From NCBI RefSeq assembly GCF_003762905.1, contig NZ_RJKS01000004.1, positions 124,001 through 188,000 on the forward strand: DNA of 64,000 nucleotides, in the 5' to 3' direction. The notes beneath the pieces are model-generated. The model was not told the DNA's origin. It worked only from the letters and a program-made list of their open reading frames with translations, and ran no database searches. Within the stretch, counting starts at the first letter, position 1; the number at the start of each line of letters is the position of its first letter. The stretch is from Curtobacterium sp. ZW137. Lineage in GTDB: Bacteria > Actinomycetota > Actinomycetes > Actinomycetales > Microbacteriaceae. The position numbers were made by a program, and so were the translations under genes. This document shows, piece by piece, positions 34,121 through 41,160 of this stretch.

Positions 34121-34861
34121 CACGACGCGGAAGCGGGCGACCTCGACCAAGTCGTCGTCCCCGAGCGACGGGTAGTGCGCCAGGAGTCCGGCGCGCAGGT
34201 CCGCGACGCTGCCGGCGTGCTCGTCGCGGGCGTCGTCGGCATCGATCTCGTCGACGCGCTTCCGGGCGACGGACTCGACCACCGCGCCGGTCGTCGTGAA
34301 CCCCTCGGCGTCCTCGTCCTCGAACACGAAGGTGGTCGGACCGGTGCCCTGCGGGTCGTCGTGGCGGATCGTCGCGGTCTTCCGGCCGGCCAGCACGTCG
34401 TCGCGGTAACGGCCGTTGAACCGGACGATCCTCGGGGCGGGACGGTCCGGCCAGGCGTAGGCGTGCGGCAGGAGCGTCCGCACCGGGACGCCCACCGGCT
34501 CGCCGTCGCCTTCCCCGCCCGCGTCGGCGCCGGGCACCAGGACCAGCACGTGCGGGTGCAGGTCGAGCAGCACCTGTCGGCAACGCCCACACGGGGCGAG
34601 CACCCCGCGGTCACCGTCCCCGACCGCCACGATCGCCATCACCGGGTCGTCCGAGACCGCCGCGGCCGCGCCGAGCACCGCGAGTTCCGCGCACGGGCCA
34701 CCCGTGAAGTGGAAGACGTTCGCCGCGGTGTGGACGCGTCCGGACAGGTCGATCGCCGCCGCGGCGACGGTGTGGGTGCCGCCGTGCGTCCCGTCCCCGG
34801 GGAGTCGGGCAGCGGCTGCCGTCGCCGCGTCGAGGATCATCCTGTCGGTGCGCCAGAGCAT
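34115..34861 (-). CDS. Cytidine deaminase-ASCH domain fusion
   Basis: 248 residues. The N-terminal part (about 1-130) is a cytidine deaminase with GPCAEL (C57, catalytic E59) and PCGRCRQ (C91, C94) forming the zinc site. The C-terminal part (about 144-248) is an ASCH domain (RFNGRYRDDVLAGRKTATIR, with K161). Some ASCH proteins (YqfB type) are N4-acetylcytidine amidohydrolases, which would produce cytidine for the deaminase; a two-step salvage enzyme is inferred. GTGGGGG precedes ATG 34861. Confidence 0.85.
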   Translation of the reverse strand: MLWRTDRMILDAATAAAARLPGDGTHGGTHTVAAAAIDLSGRVHTAANVFHFTGGPCAELAVLGAAAAVSDDPVMAIVAVGDGDRGVLAPCGRCRQVLLDLHPHVLVLVPGADAGGEGDGEPVGVPVRTLLPHAYAWPDRPAPRIVRFNGRYRDDVLAGRKTATIRHDDPQGTGPTTFVFEDEDAEGFTTTGAVVESVARKRVDEIDADDARDEHAGSVADLRAGLLAHYPSLGDDDLVEVARFRVVR

Positions 34862-34889
34862 GCCCCCACCCTGCCAGGAGTTCCGGCCC

Positions 34890-34934
34890 GCGTCAGCGCT
34901 CGTCGCGTCAGCTTTCGTCGCGTCAGCTTTCGTC
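34890..34934. repeat. Three 15-bp tandem repeats at the yjbR-like stop
   Basis: GCGTCAGCGCTCGTC, GCGTCAGCTTTCGTC, GCGTCAGCTTTCGTC at 34890, 34905 and 34920. The gene's TGA (34923-34925) lies in the third unit. Confidence 0.92.
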
Positions 34935-35306
34935 GCGTCGCCGCTGCGGGTCGATCGGCCGCTTCGCCCGGGGCAGCCCGGCGACCACGAGCTCGTACGC
35001 GTTCGCGACGAGGTCCTCCACGAGGGTCTCGTCGATCCCCGCACCCGGTGACAGCGTGATCCAGTGCCGCTTGTTCATGTGCCACCCCGGCGTGATCTCC
35101 TCGTGGTCACGCACCAGCGCCGCGCCGTGGGGTGGCGCGCACTTGAGGTTCACGATCGGCACCCCGCGGAGCTCCGAGGTCATCACGAACATCTTCCCGA
35201 CGACCTTGTAGACGAGGGCGCCCTCCCCGAACGGCGCTGTCGCTTCGGTCGCCGGCAGCGCGAGCGCCGTGCGGGCCGCGACCTCGTGCAGTGCCTCGCC
35301 GTCCAT
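34923..35306 (-). CDS. MmcQ/YjbR family protein
   Basis: 127 residues, the usual length for this double-wing DNA-binding-like fold. Motifs: ALPATEATAPFGEGALVYKVVGKMFVM (about 15-41), VNLKCAPPHG, and GWHMNKRHWITLSPG (about 76-90), the family hallmark. Function not established. No operon partner; its C-terminal codons are rich in Arg/Asp/Glu. Confidence 0.88.
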   Translation of the reverse strand: MDGEALHEVAARTALALPATEATAPFGEGALVYKVVGKMFVMTSELRGVPIVNLKCAPPHGAALVRDHEEITPGWHMNKRHWITLSPGAGIDETLVEDLVANAYELVVAGLPRAKRPIDPQRRRDES

Positions 35307-35366
35307 GTCCCCAGCATGCCGCAGGCTCCCCTGGACTGGGGAGGGCACCCGGAACCGAGGAATCGT

Positions 35367-35372
35367 TACGAT
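35367..35372 (+). promoter_or_regulatory. Putative -10 TACGAT of Excalibur-domain gene
   Basis: TACGAT within CGTTACGATCGG, 48 bp before ATG 35421, leaving a short untranslated leader. Confidence 0.5.
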
Positions 35373-35420
35373 CGGCTCTGCCGCGTACCCGACGCGGCAG
35401 TGACCACCCGTGGGGGAACC

Positions 35421-35720
35421 ATGCGCATCATCCGGACCATCGGCATCGCGGCGACCGCGATCGTCCTCGCCACCACCGTCTCGGTCGGCACCGCGGTCTC
35501 CGCCGAGGCCGCGACGACCACGTACAAGAACTGCGACGCCGTGCACAAGGTGTACTCCGGCGGGATCGCGAAGAAGGCCACGAAGGACAACACCGTCCGC
35601 TCCGGCGGCAAGGTCACCCACCGTGCGTTCAAGGGCACCGTGAAGAAGGACGACGCGCTCTACAAGGCGAACAAGAAGCTCGACGCGGACGCCGACGGGA
35701 TCGCCTGCGAGAAGAGCTGA
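35421..35720 (+). CDS. Secreted Excalibur calcium-binding domain protein
   Basis: 99 residues. A signal peptide (RTIGIAATAIVLATTVSVGTAVSAEA, cleavage near residue 30) precedes a mature Lys-rich protein. The C-terminal Excalibur domain has YKNCDAVHKVY at its start and the DxDxDGxxCE calcium loop (DADADGIACEKS) at its end, with the two conserved cysteines. Probably extracellular and wall-associated. GGGGGAACC precedes the ATG. Confidence 0.92.
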   Translation: MRIIRTIGIAATAIVLATTVSVGTAVSAEAATTTYKNCDAVHKVYSGGIAKKATKDNTVRSGGKVTHRAFKGTVKKDDALYKANKKLDADADGIACEKS

Positions 35721-35754
35721 CGCGCGCCGCGCGTCCCGCGCCGCCGCCGTTCTA

Positions 35755-35803
35755 CCGAGACGCCGCTGATCTGCCGAGACGCCGCCACTTTCCGCGGCGT
35801 CTC
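35755..35803. repeat. GAGACGCCGC hairpin element, copy 2
   Basis: GAGACGCCGCT near 35757, then hairpin GAGACGCCGCC (35776-35786) with GCGGCGTCTC (35794-35803). Same layout as 19805-19889. It lies between the convergent Excalibur and cysE genes. Confidence 0.8.
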
Positions 35804-35882
35804 GAGCGGACGGCGGCGTTCCGCGCGCCCGGAGACGCGCCACCCGCGCCCGCGCCGCGCGCCGCGCGCCCCGCGCCCCGCG

Positions 35883-36464
35883 TCAGAGCGTCGGCACGCC
35901 CTCGCCGCCGGACCGCGGCCGCGCCGTCCCGGCGACGCCGGTCACGACCGACCCCGCCGGGACGTCCTTCGTGACGACCGTGTTCGCCCCGACGACCGAG
36001 TCGTCCCCGACGGTGATCGCACCGATGAGCGACGATCCTGCGCCGAGCACCACGCGGTCCCCCACCGTCGGGTGCCGCTTCGCGCCCGGCCCGTGGGCAC
36101 CGCCGCGCCCGCCGAGGGTCACCCCGTGGAACACCAGCACGTCGTCGCCGACCACGGCGGTCTCGCCGATGACGACCCCCATGCCGTGGTCGATGAAGAA
36201 CCGCCGGCCGATGCGGGCGCCCGGGTGGATCTCGATGCCGGTCAGCGCCCGCGCGGTCTGCGCCACGACCCGGGCGGCGAACCGGGACCCGGGCAGGTCA
36301 CGTGCGATCCAGAGCCGGTGCGCGATCCGGTACGCCCAGATGGCGTGCAGCCCGGAGTAGACGACGGCGTTCTCGAGGTCTCCGCGGGCAGCGGGGTCTC
36401 CACGGCGCGCTGCAGCGAGGTCCTCCCGGACGGTCCGCAGCACGCCTCGTCGGCGACGGGTCAC
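35883..36464 (-). CDS. cysE: Serine O-acetyltransferase
   Basis: Makes O-acetylserine from serine and acetyl-CoA for cysteine synthesis. 193 residues with the left-handed beta-helix hexapeptide repeats (IHPGARIGRRFFIDHGMGVVIGETAVVGDDV, about 78-108; TLGGRGG and KRHPTVGDRVVLGAGS after it). Catalytic His in DHGMGVVIGE. Shorter N-terminus than the E. coli enzyme, as usual in Gram-positives. GTG start overlaps the cysK stop by 4 bp. Confidence 0.94.
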   Translation of the reverse strand: MTRRRRGVLRTVREDLAAARRGDPAARGDLENAVVYSGLHAIWAYRIAHRLWIARDLPGSRFAARVVAQTARALTGIEIHPGARIGRRFFIDHGMGVVIGETAVVGDDVLVFHGVTLGGRGGAHGPGAKRHPTVGDRVVLGAGSSLIGAITVGDDSVVGANTVVTKDVPAGSVVTGVAGTARPRSGGEGVPTL

Positions 36465-37399
36465 GCAGTGAGTCCCTCGAACAGCACGGTGGACAGGTAG
36501 CGCTCACCGGTGTCGCACACGATCGCGACGACGCGCTTGCCGGCGTTCTCGGGCCGCGCGGCGATCTCGAGCGCCGCGTGGATGATCGCGCCGGAGGAGA
36601 TCCCCGCGAGGATGCCCTCGTCCGTCGCGAGCGCCCGGGCCACGCGCAGGGCGTCGTCCAGTTCGACGTCGAAGACCTCGTCGATCACCGACTGGTCGAG
36701 CACCTCCGGGATGAAGTTCGCACCGATGCCGGCGATCTTGTGCGGGCCGGCCTTGCCCTCGGTGAGCAGGGGCGAGTCCTTCGGCTCCACCGCGACGATC
36801 TGCACGCCGGGCACACGCTCCTTCAGGACCTGGCCGACGCCCGTGATCGTGCCACCCGTGCCGACGCCCGCGACGAACACGTCGACGTGACCCTCGGTGT
36901 CGCGGAGGATCTCCTGCGCCGTCGTCTTCCGGTGGATCGCGGCGTTCGCAGCGGTCTCGAACTGGTGGGCGAGGATCGCGCCGGGCGTCTCGTCGACGAT
37001 GGACGCCGCCTTCGACACGGCGCCCTTCATGCCCTCGGCGCCGGGCGTCAGGACGATCTCCGCCCCGTAGGCGCGCATCACGGCGCGGCGCTCGACGCTC
37101 ATGGTCTCGGGCATCGTGATGACGACCTTGTACCCGCGGGCAGCACCGACGAGGGCGAGTGCGATGCCCGTGTTGCCGGACGAGCCCTCGACGATGGTGC
37201 CGCCGGGCTCCAGCTCGCCGGACTCCTCTGCCGCGTCGATGATCGCGACGCCGAGCCGGTCCTTCACACTCGCACCCGGGTTGTAGAACTCGAGCTTCGC
37301 GAGCACCTCTGCGCCGCCGTCGGCTGGCAGCCGGTTCAGCCGCACCAGCGGGGTGTTGCCGAACGCCTGCGAGATGTTGTCGTAGATGGTGCCGGTCAT
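36461..37399 (-). CDS. cysK: Cysteine synthase A
   Basis: PLP enzyme that converts O-acetylserine and sulfide to cysteine. 312 residues. PLP lysine K46 in GASVKDRLG, the phosphate-binding loop SSGNTGIALA (near 79-88) and GVGTGGTITG (near 176-185) are all present. First gene of the cysK-cysE operon. ATG 37399 follows GAGGACGG; eight upstream codons are not conserved. Confidence 0.96.
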   Translation of the reverse strand: MTGTIYDNISQAFGNTPLVRLNRLPADGGAEVLAKLEFYNPGASVKDRLGVAIIDAAEESGELEPGGTIVEGSSGNTGIALALVGAARGYKVVITMPETMSVERRAVMRAYGAEIVLTPGAEGMKGAVSKAASIVDETPGAILAHQFETAANAAIHRKTTAQEILRDTEGHVDVFVAGVGTGGTITGVGQVLKERVPGVQIVAVEPKDSPLLTEGKAGPHKIAGIGANFIPEVLDQSVIDEVFDVELDDALRVARALATDEGILAGISSGAIIHAALEIAARPENAGKRVVAIVCDTGERYLSTVLFEGLTA

Positions 37400-37501
37400 C
37401 GGTTCCGTCCTCACTCGGGTCACGTCCGCGACCCTGTCTGGAGGCGCGGTGTGCGCCCGATCCTAGCCACCGGAACCGACCCGGCCCTGTCCATGACGTG
37501 C

Positions 37502-37611
37502 CCCGCGTCGGCGACGCGGGCCGGGCCTCCAGGCCGCTGATACCAGCCAGCGGAGAAAGCGACAGCGCGGACACGATCGCGCGCCGCATCTTGCCGCTCG
37601 CTGTCGCTTTC
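37502..37611. repeat. Two palindromes between cysK and DUF899 gene
   Basis: CCCGCGTCG-G-CGACGCGGG (37502-37520, perfect) and an inverted repeat GAAAGCGACAGCG (37555-37567) / CGCTGTCGCTTTC (37599-37611) with a 31-bp spacer. They lie in a divergent promoter region, so an operator role is possible. Confidence 0.75.
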
Positions 37612-37688
37612 GACGCTGTCTCCTTCGTGGACGACGTCCGCCGTCGTGGGTTGCGAGTAGGTTGCGCCGCAACGACGAGGAGGTCGCC

Positions 37689-38348
37689 ATGTACGCACCC
37701 GAGCAACCCGAGGCCGCACCACCCGTGGTCGACCGAGCCGCGTTCGACGACGCACTCGCCGCGCAGGTCCGCGACGAGAAGGAACTCACCCGTCACGGCG
37801 ACCGCGTCTCGGCGGGGCGACGCCGCCTGCCGATGGTCCGGGTCGACGACTACGCGTTCACCGGACCGAACGGCCCCGTCCGGCTGACCGAGCTGTTCGG
37901 CGACCGGTACATGCTGCTCGTGCAGAACGTCATGTACGCCCCGTCGTGGGACGAGGCCTGCCCGGCGTGCACGTGGGGCGTCGACAACCTGCCCGCGGAC
38001 ATGGGGCGGCTCGAGGAGGAGGGGATCGCGTTCGCGATGATCGCGCAGGCCCCGATCGAGAAGCTCGACGCGTGGAAGGCCTCGCACGGCTGGCCGCACA
38101 CCTGGGTGTCCTCCGGCGGGACGAGCTACCACGACGACTGGGGGTGGACGCAGCCCGAGGGCCCGGTGCCCGGGTACTCGTACTACCTGCTCCGCGACGG
38201 CGTCCCCTAACTGACGTACTCGACGACCGCCCGCGGCACCGAGGCGATCAGTCCGGTCGCGCACATCATGGACCGCACGGTGTACGGGCGGCAGCAGGAG
38301 TGGGAGGACAGCCCGGCGGGCTGGCCGCAGTTCCCCACGTACGGCTGA
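37689..38348 (+). pseudogene. DUF899 thioredoxin-like protein, interrupted by an in-frame stop
   Basis: The frame from ATG 37689 (GAGGAGG in front) encodes a DUF899 protein with CPAC (C91, C94) in the thioredoxin-like site. It meets TAA at 38208-38210 after ...YYLLRDGVP. The same frame continues for 45 codons with the conserved family ending (LTYSTTARGTEA, DRTVYGRQQEWEDSP, PTYG) to TGA at 38346-38348. So the gene is broken by one stop codon, is read through, or the base call is wrong. A 173-residue truncated product is still possible. Confidence 0.85.
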
Positions 38349-38432
38349 GCCGGGTTCGGCGCGCCCGCTCGGCTGAGCCGCGCTCGGCTGCCCGCGCTCG
38401 GCTGCCCGGCGCTCGGCTGCCCGGGCTGCTTG

Positions 38433-39461
38433 CTACCGCACCAGTGCGGTCCGGCCGAACCGCTCGTCGGTGGCCTCGAGCACGCGGAGGACGTTCCCGC
38501 CCGCCAGCGCCTCGAGGTCCGACGCGCCCCACCCCCGGCGCTCCAGTTCCGCGGCGAGCACCGGGTACCGCGACACGTCCCGGACGTCCGGCGGCAGCAC
38601 CGGCGTGCCGTCGTAGTCCCCGCCGAGGCCGATGTGCTCCGCGCCGGCGACCTCCCGCGCGTGTTCGACGTGGTCGGCGACGTCGGACACCGTGACGAGT
38701 GGGCCCTCACCCACCGAACCCGCTTCCTCCCAGTCCGCCCACGCGCGGGAGACGAACTTCGGCACGAACGTGATCATCACGACGCCGCCGTTCTCCGCGA
38801 GGCGCCCGAGCACGTCGTCCGGCACGTTCCTCGGGTGGTCGTTGACCGCGATGGTCGAGGAGTGGCTGAACACGACGGGCTGCGTGGCGACGTCGAGCGT
38901 GTCCCGCATGGTCGCGGGCGCGGTGTGGGACAGGTCGACGAGCATGCCGATCCGCTCCATCTCGGCGACGACTGCACGCCCCCGGTCCGTCAGGCCGCCG
39001 TGGGCCCGTGCGCCGGTCGCGGAGTCCGCCCACGGGGTGTCGTCGTTGTGCGTCAGGGTCATGTAGCGGACCCCGAGCCGGGCGAGGTCGCGGAGCACCG
39101 CGAGGTCGTCGCCGATCGAGTGCCCGCCCTCGGCGCCGAGCAGCGACGCGATGCGGCCGCTCGCGATCGCCGCACGGACCTCGGGGGCGGTGCGGGCGAG
39201 CGCGAGGTCGTCCGGGTACCGCTCGATCAGCCGGTGTGCGACGTCGATCTGCTGCAGGGTCGTCCGGACCGGGTCGGGCTCGTCCGCGGGGACGAACACC
39301 GACCAGAACTGCCCCACGACGCCCCCGGCGCGGAGCTTCGGGATGTCGGTGTGCAGCGAGCCGTCCTCGGTGTCCACGCCCTCGACCCCGGAGCCGTGCG
39401 ACTCGCGGCGCTCCCAGGGCAGGTCGTTGTGGCCGTCGATCACCGGGAAGGGAAACGTCAT
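38433..39461 (-). CDS. Membrane-dipeptidase family (peptidase M19) dipeptidase
   Basis: 342 residues. Metal-binding motif DGHNDLP (H11, D13) near the start, LLGAEGGHS with the bridging glutamate (near 113), VDLSHTAP and SHSSTIAVNDHPRN further on. M19 enzymes cleave dipeptides including those with D-residues. No signal peptide is visible, so it acts inside the cell. Start supported by a leaderless-type -10 at 39469-39474. Divergent from the SRPBCC gene. Confidence 0.92.
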   Translation of the reverse strand: MTFPFPVIDGHNDLPWERRESHGSGVEGVDTEDGSLHTDIPKLRAGGVVGQFWSVFVPADEPDPVRTTLQQIDVAHRLIERYPDDLALARTAPEVRAAIASGRIASLLGAEGGHSIGDDLAVLRDLARLGVRYMTLTHNDDTPWADSATGARAHGGLTDRGRAVVAEMERIGMLVDLSHTAPATMRDTLDVATQPVVFSHSSTIAVNDHPRNVPDDVLGRLAENGGVVMITFVPKFVSRAWADWEEAGSVGEGPLVTVSDVADHVEHAREVAGAEHIGLGGDYDGTPVLPPDVRDVSRYPVLAAELERRGWGASDLEALAGGNVLRVLEATDERFGRTALVR

Positions 39462-39468
39462 GCCACCG

Positions 39469-39474
39469 ACGCTA
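39469..39474 (-). promoter_or_regulatory. -10 element TAGCGT of dipeptidase, leaderless type
   Basis: Minus strand TAGCGT ends 7 bp before ATG 39461; no ribosome-binding site. Back to back with the promoter at 39485. Confidence 0.5.
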
Positions 39475-39484
39475 CCGGTCCGGG

Positions 39485-39490
39485 CACAAT
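39485..39490 (+). promoter_or_regulatory. -10 element CACAAT of SRPBCC gene, leaderless type
   Basis: Ends 6 bp before GTG 39497; no ribosome-binding site. Only 35 bp separate the two divergent starts. Confidence 0.5.
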
Positions 39491-39496
39491 GGCCCC

Positions 39497-39961
39497 GTGA
39501 CCGTGTCGTTCCGCCTCGTGACCCACCTCGACGTGCCCCCGGCGGAGGCCTTCGCGCTGTCACTCGACATCGGTGCGCACGAGCGGTCGCTCGCCGCGAC
39601 CGGGGAGCGTGCCGTCGCCGGCACCGTGTCGGGACCCATCGGCCTCGGCGAGACGGTCACGTTCCGCGCGCGGCACCTCGGGGTGGTCTGGCGGTTGACG
39701 AGCAAGATCACCGCGCTGGAGGCTCCGGCCCGCTTCGTCGACGAACAGGTCCGTGGTCCGTTCGCCCACTTCCACCACGAACACCGGTTCGAGCCGTCGG
39801 GTCCCGGCACACGGATGGTCGACGACGTCACGTTCCGCGCGCCGCTCGGCCCGCTCGGGCGTTTGGCCGAGGTGCTCGTGCTCGCGTGGTACATGCCCCG
39901 CGTGCTCGCGGCGCGGAACCGGGTGCTGGCGGCGGAGCTGCGTCGGCCGGGTGCCGCGTAG
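39497..39961 (+). CDS. SRPBCC (START-like) family protein
   Basis: 154 residues with the helix-grip pattern of polyketide-cyclase/START-like proteins: SFRLVTHLDVPPAEAFALSLDIGAHERS at the start, TVTFRARHLGVVWRLTSKI in the middle and FHHEHRFEPSGPGTRMVDDVTFRAPLGPLG near 93-121. These bind hydrophobic ligands; ligand unknown. GTG start fixed by the promoter at 39485. Confidence 0.82.
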   Translation: MTVSFRLVTHLDVPPAEAFALSLDIGAHERSLAATGERAVAGTVSGPIGLGETVTFRARHLGVVWRLTSKITALEAPARFVDEQVRGPFAHFHHEHRFEPSGPGTRMVDDVTFRAPLGPLGRLAEVLVLAWYMPRVLAARNRVLAAELRRPGAA

Positions 39962-40100
39962 GAAGTCGAATCGCGCGTAGGTGGTCGATTCGCGCGTAGG
40001 TGGTCGAATCGCGCGTAGGCGGTCCGAAGTTCCGACCCCCTACGCGCGATTCGACTTCCCATCGCACGCGGTGTGGGAAGGAACGCGCGTGGTGAGTGTC
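39961..40100. repeat. Composite repeat: 19-bp tandem units, palindrome and conserved tail, copy 1
   Basis: Three 19-bp units GTCGAWTCGCGCGTAGGTG start at 39965, 39984 and 40003. The first 21 bp (39961-39981) are a perfect inverted match of 40039-40059. A GTCCGAAGTTCCGAC centre sits between. A tail with TTCCCATCGCACGCGG then TGTGGGAAGGAACGCGCGTGG follows. Near-identical layout at 53330-53477. No gene. Confidence 0.9.
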
Positions 40101-40114
40101 CCGGCGCGGGCCTG

Positions 40115-40178
40115 CCGGGCCGGCGGCCCGCCGGGCCGGCGGCCCGCCGGGCCGGCGGCCCGCCGGGCCGGCGGCCCG
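40115..40178. repeat. Four 16-bp tandem units CCGGGCCGGCGGCCCG
   Basis: Four exact copies at 40115, 40131, 40147 and 40163, with a partial fifth. The unit is itself nearly palindromic. Lies between the composite repeat and palindrome copy D. The whole interval 39962-40326 has no gene. Confidence 0.93.
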
Positions 40179-40233
40179 CCGGGCAGGCCAGGGCGGCGCG
40201 GGCCCAGCGCGCCCGCCGGTTCCGATCGCCGGC

Positions 40234-40293
40234 GCACAACCAAGAACACTCCGCACCACGCGATTGCGTGGTGCGGAGTGTTCTTGGTTGGGC
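40234..40293. repeat. 60-bp palindrome, copy D
   Basis: 28-bp arms (40234-40261 and 40266-40293), 4-bp centre, one mismatch. Ends GCACAAC, centre CACCACGC/GCGTGGTG; the unique middle AAGAACACTCCG is mirrored in both arms. It follows the stop of the RpiR gene. Confidence 0.93.
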
Positions 40294-40326
40294 GAAGTGC
40301 TCGCGCACCGCGCAGCAGCCGCGCGC

Positions 40327-41160
40327 TCAGGGGGCGGCGAGCTCGCCGAGGGAGTCGTACGCCGCCGCGACCGCGTCGACCCGGGCACGCCCGGCGGGCC
40401 CCGACGCCTCGTACACGTCGTTCGCGATCGCCGCGACGACCGCGAACAGCGCCGCCAGCGAGTCGAACGCGGACGGCGAGTCCACCGGGCAGAGGATCGT
40501 GGTCGCCGCCGGGGCCGCGATCACCGCAGCGGTCGGGTCACCGATCACGACGACGTCCGCGCCGGATGCCACGCAGTGCCGCACCAGCCGGTCGATCCCG
40601 GCCGCGTGCCGCCGCACGGTCACGACGACGACGAGGTCGCGGCGGTCGAGGTCCGCCACTTCTTCCCCGAGGCGCTGTCCCGGCGCGGGTCCCACCCGGA
40701 CGTCCGGCCGGACCTGCGCGAGTTGCGCCCGGAGCTGCAGGGCGATCGGGTGCGCACCGCGCTCCCCGAAGACGAGCACCCGCCGCGCCCGCATGATGCG
40801 GCGCGCGAGCCGGGGCCGCTCGGCACGCGCGAGCGAGGCGAACGCGGCATCGAGGTTCCGCGACTCCACGGCCCGCTGGTCGACGTGGGCAGCGTCCTCC
40901 GCAGCCCACGGCAGCCCGGTGCCCCGGGCGGACATGAGTTCCTGACGGACCTCGGCGGCATCCTGGAACCCGAGGGAACGGACGAGCCGCGAGACCGTGG
41001 CCTTCGAGGTGCCCGACTCGGCCGCGAGCTGCGCCGAGGTGCCGACGAGCAGGAGTTCCGGGTCGTGCCGGACCATCGCGGCCACGCGCCGCTCGGCGGG
41101 CGAGAGCTGCTCCCACACGGAGTCGATGCGCCCGCGGACGTCGGGCTGCACGGCGGTCAC
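40327..41160 (-). CDS. MurR/RpiR-family regulator of the ureide cluster
   Basis: 277 residues: N-terminal HTH_6 domain (about 1-75; LSPAERRVAAMVRHDPELL and SGTSKATVSRLVRSLGF) and C-terminal SIS domain (about 120-260; ARRVLVFGERGAHPIALQL, then VVVVTVRRHAAGID). SIS domains bind phosphosugars or other small ligands; here a ureide is likely by context. GTG 41160 overlaps the amidohydrolase stop. It is the last gene of the cluster and the prime candidate to bind the shared palindromes at 43740 and 50189. Confidence 0.85.
   Translation of the reverse strand: MTAVQPDVRGRIDSVWEQLSPAERRVAAMVRHDPELLLVGTSAQLAAESGTSKATVSRLVRSLGFQDAAEVRQELMSARGTGLPWAAEDAAHVDQRAVESRNLDAAFASLARAERPRLARRIMRARRVLVFGERGAHPIALQLRAQLAQVRPDVRVGPAPGQRLGEEVADLDRRDLVVVVTVRRHAAGIDRLVRHCVASGADVVVIGDPTAAVIAAPAATTILCPVDSPSAFDSLAALFAVVAAIANDVYEASGPAGRARVDAVAAAYDSLGELAAP

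Noticed and set aside
39965-40021. CRISPR-like array in the 19-bp repeats
   Set aside because: Units are directly adjacent without spacers and no cas genes are in the window; the 53330 copy is the same.
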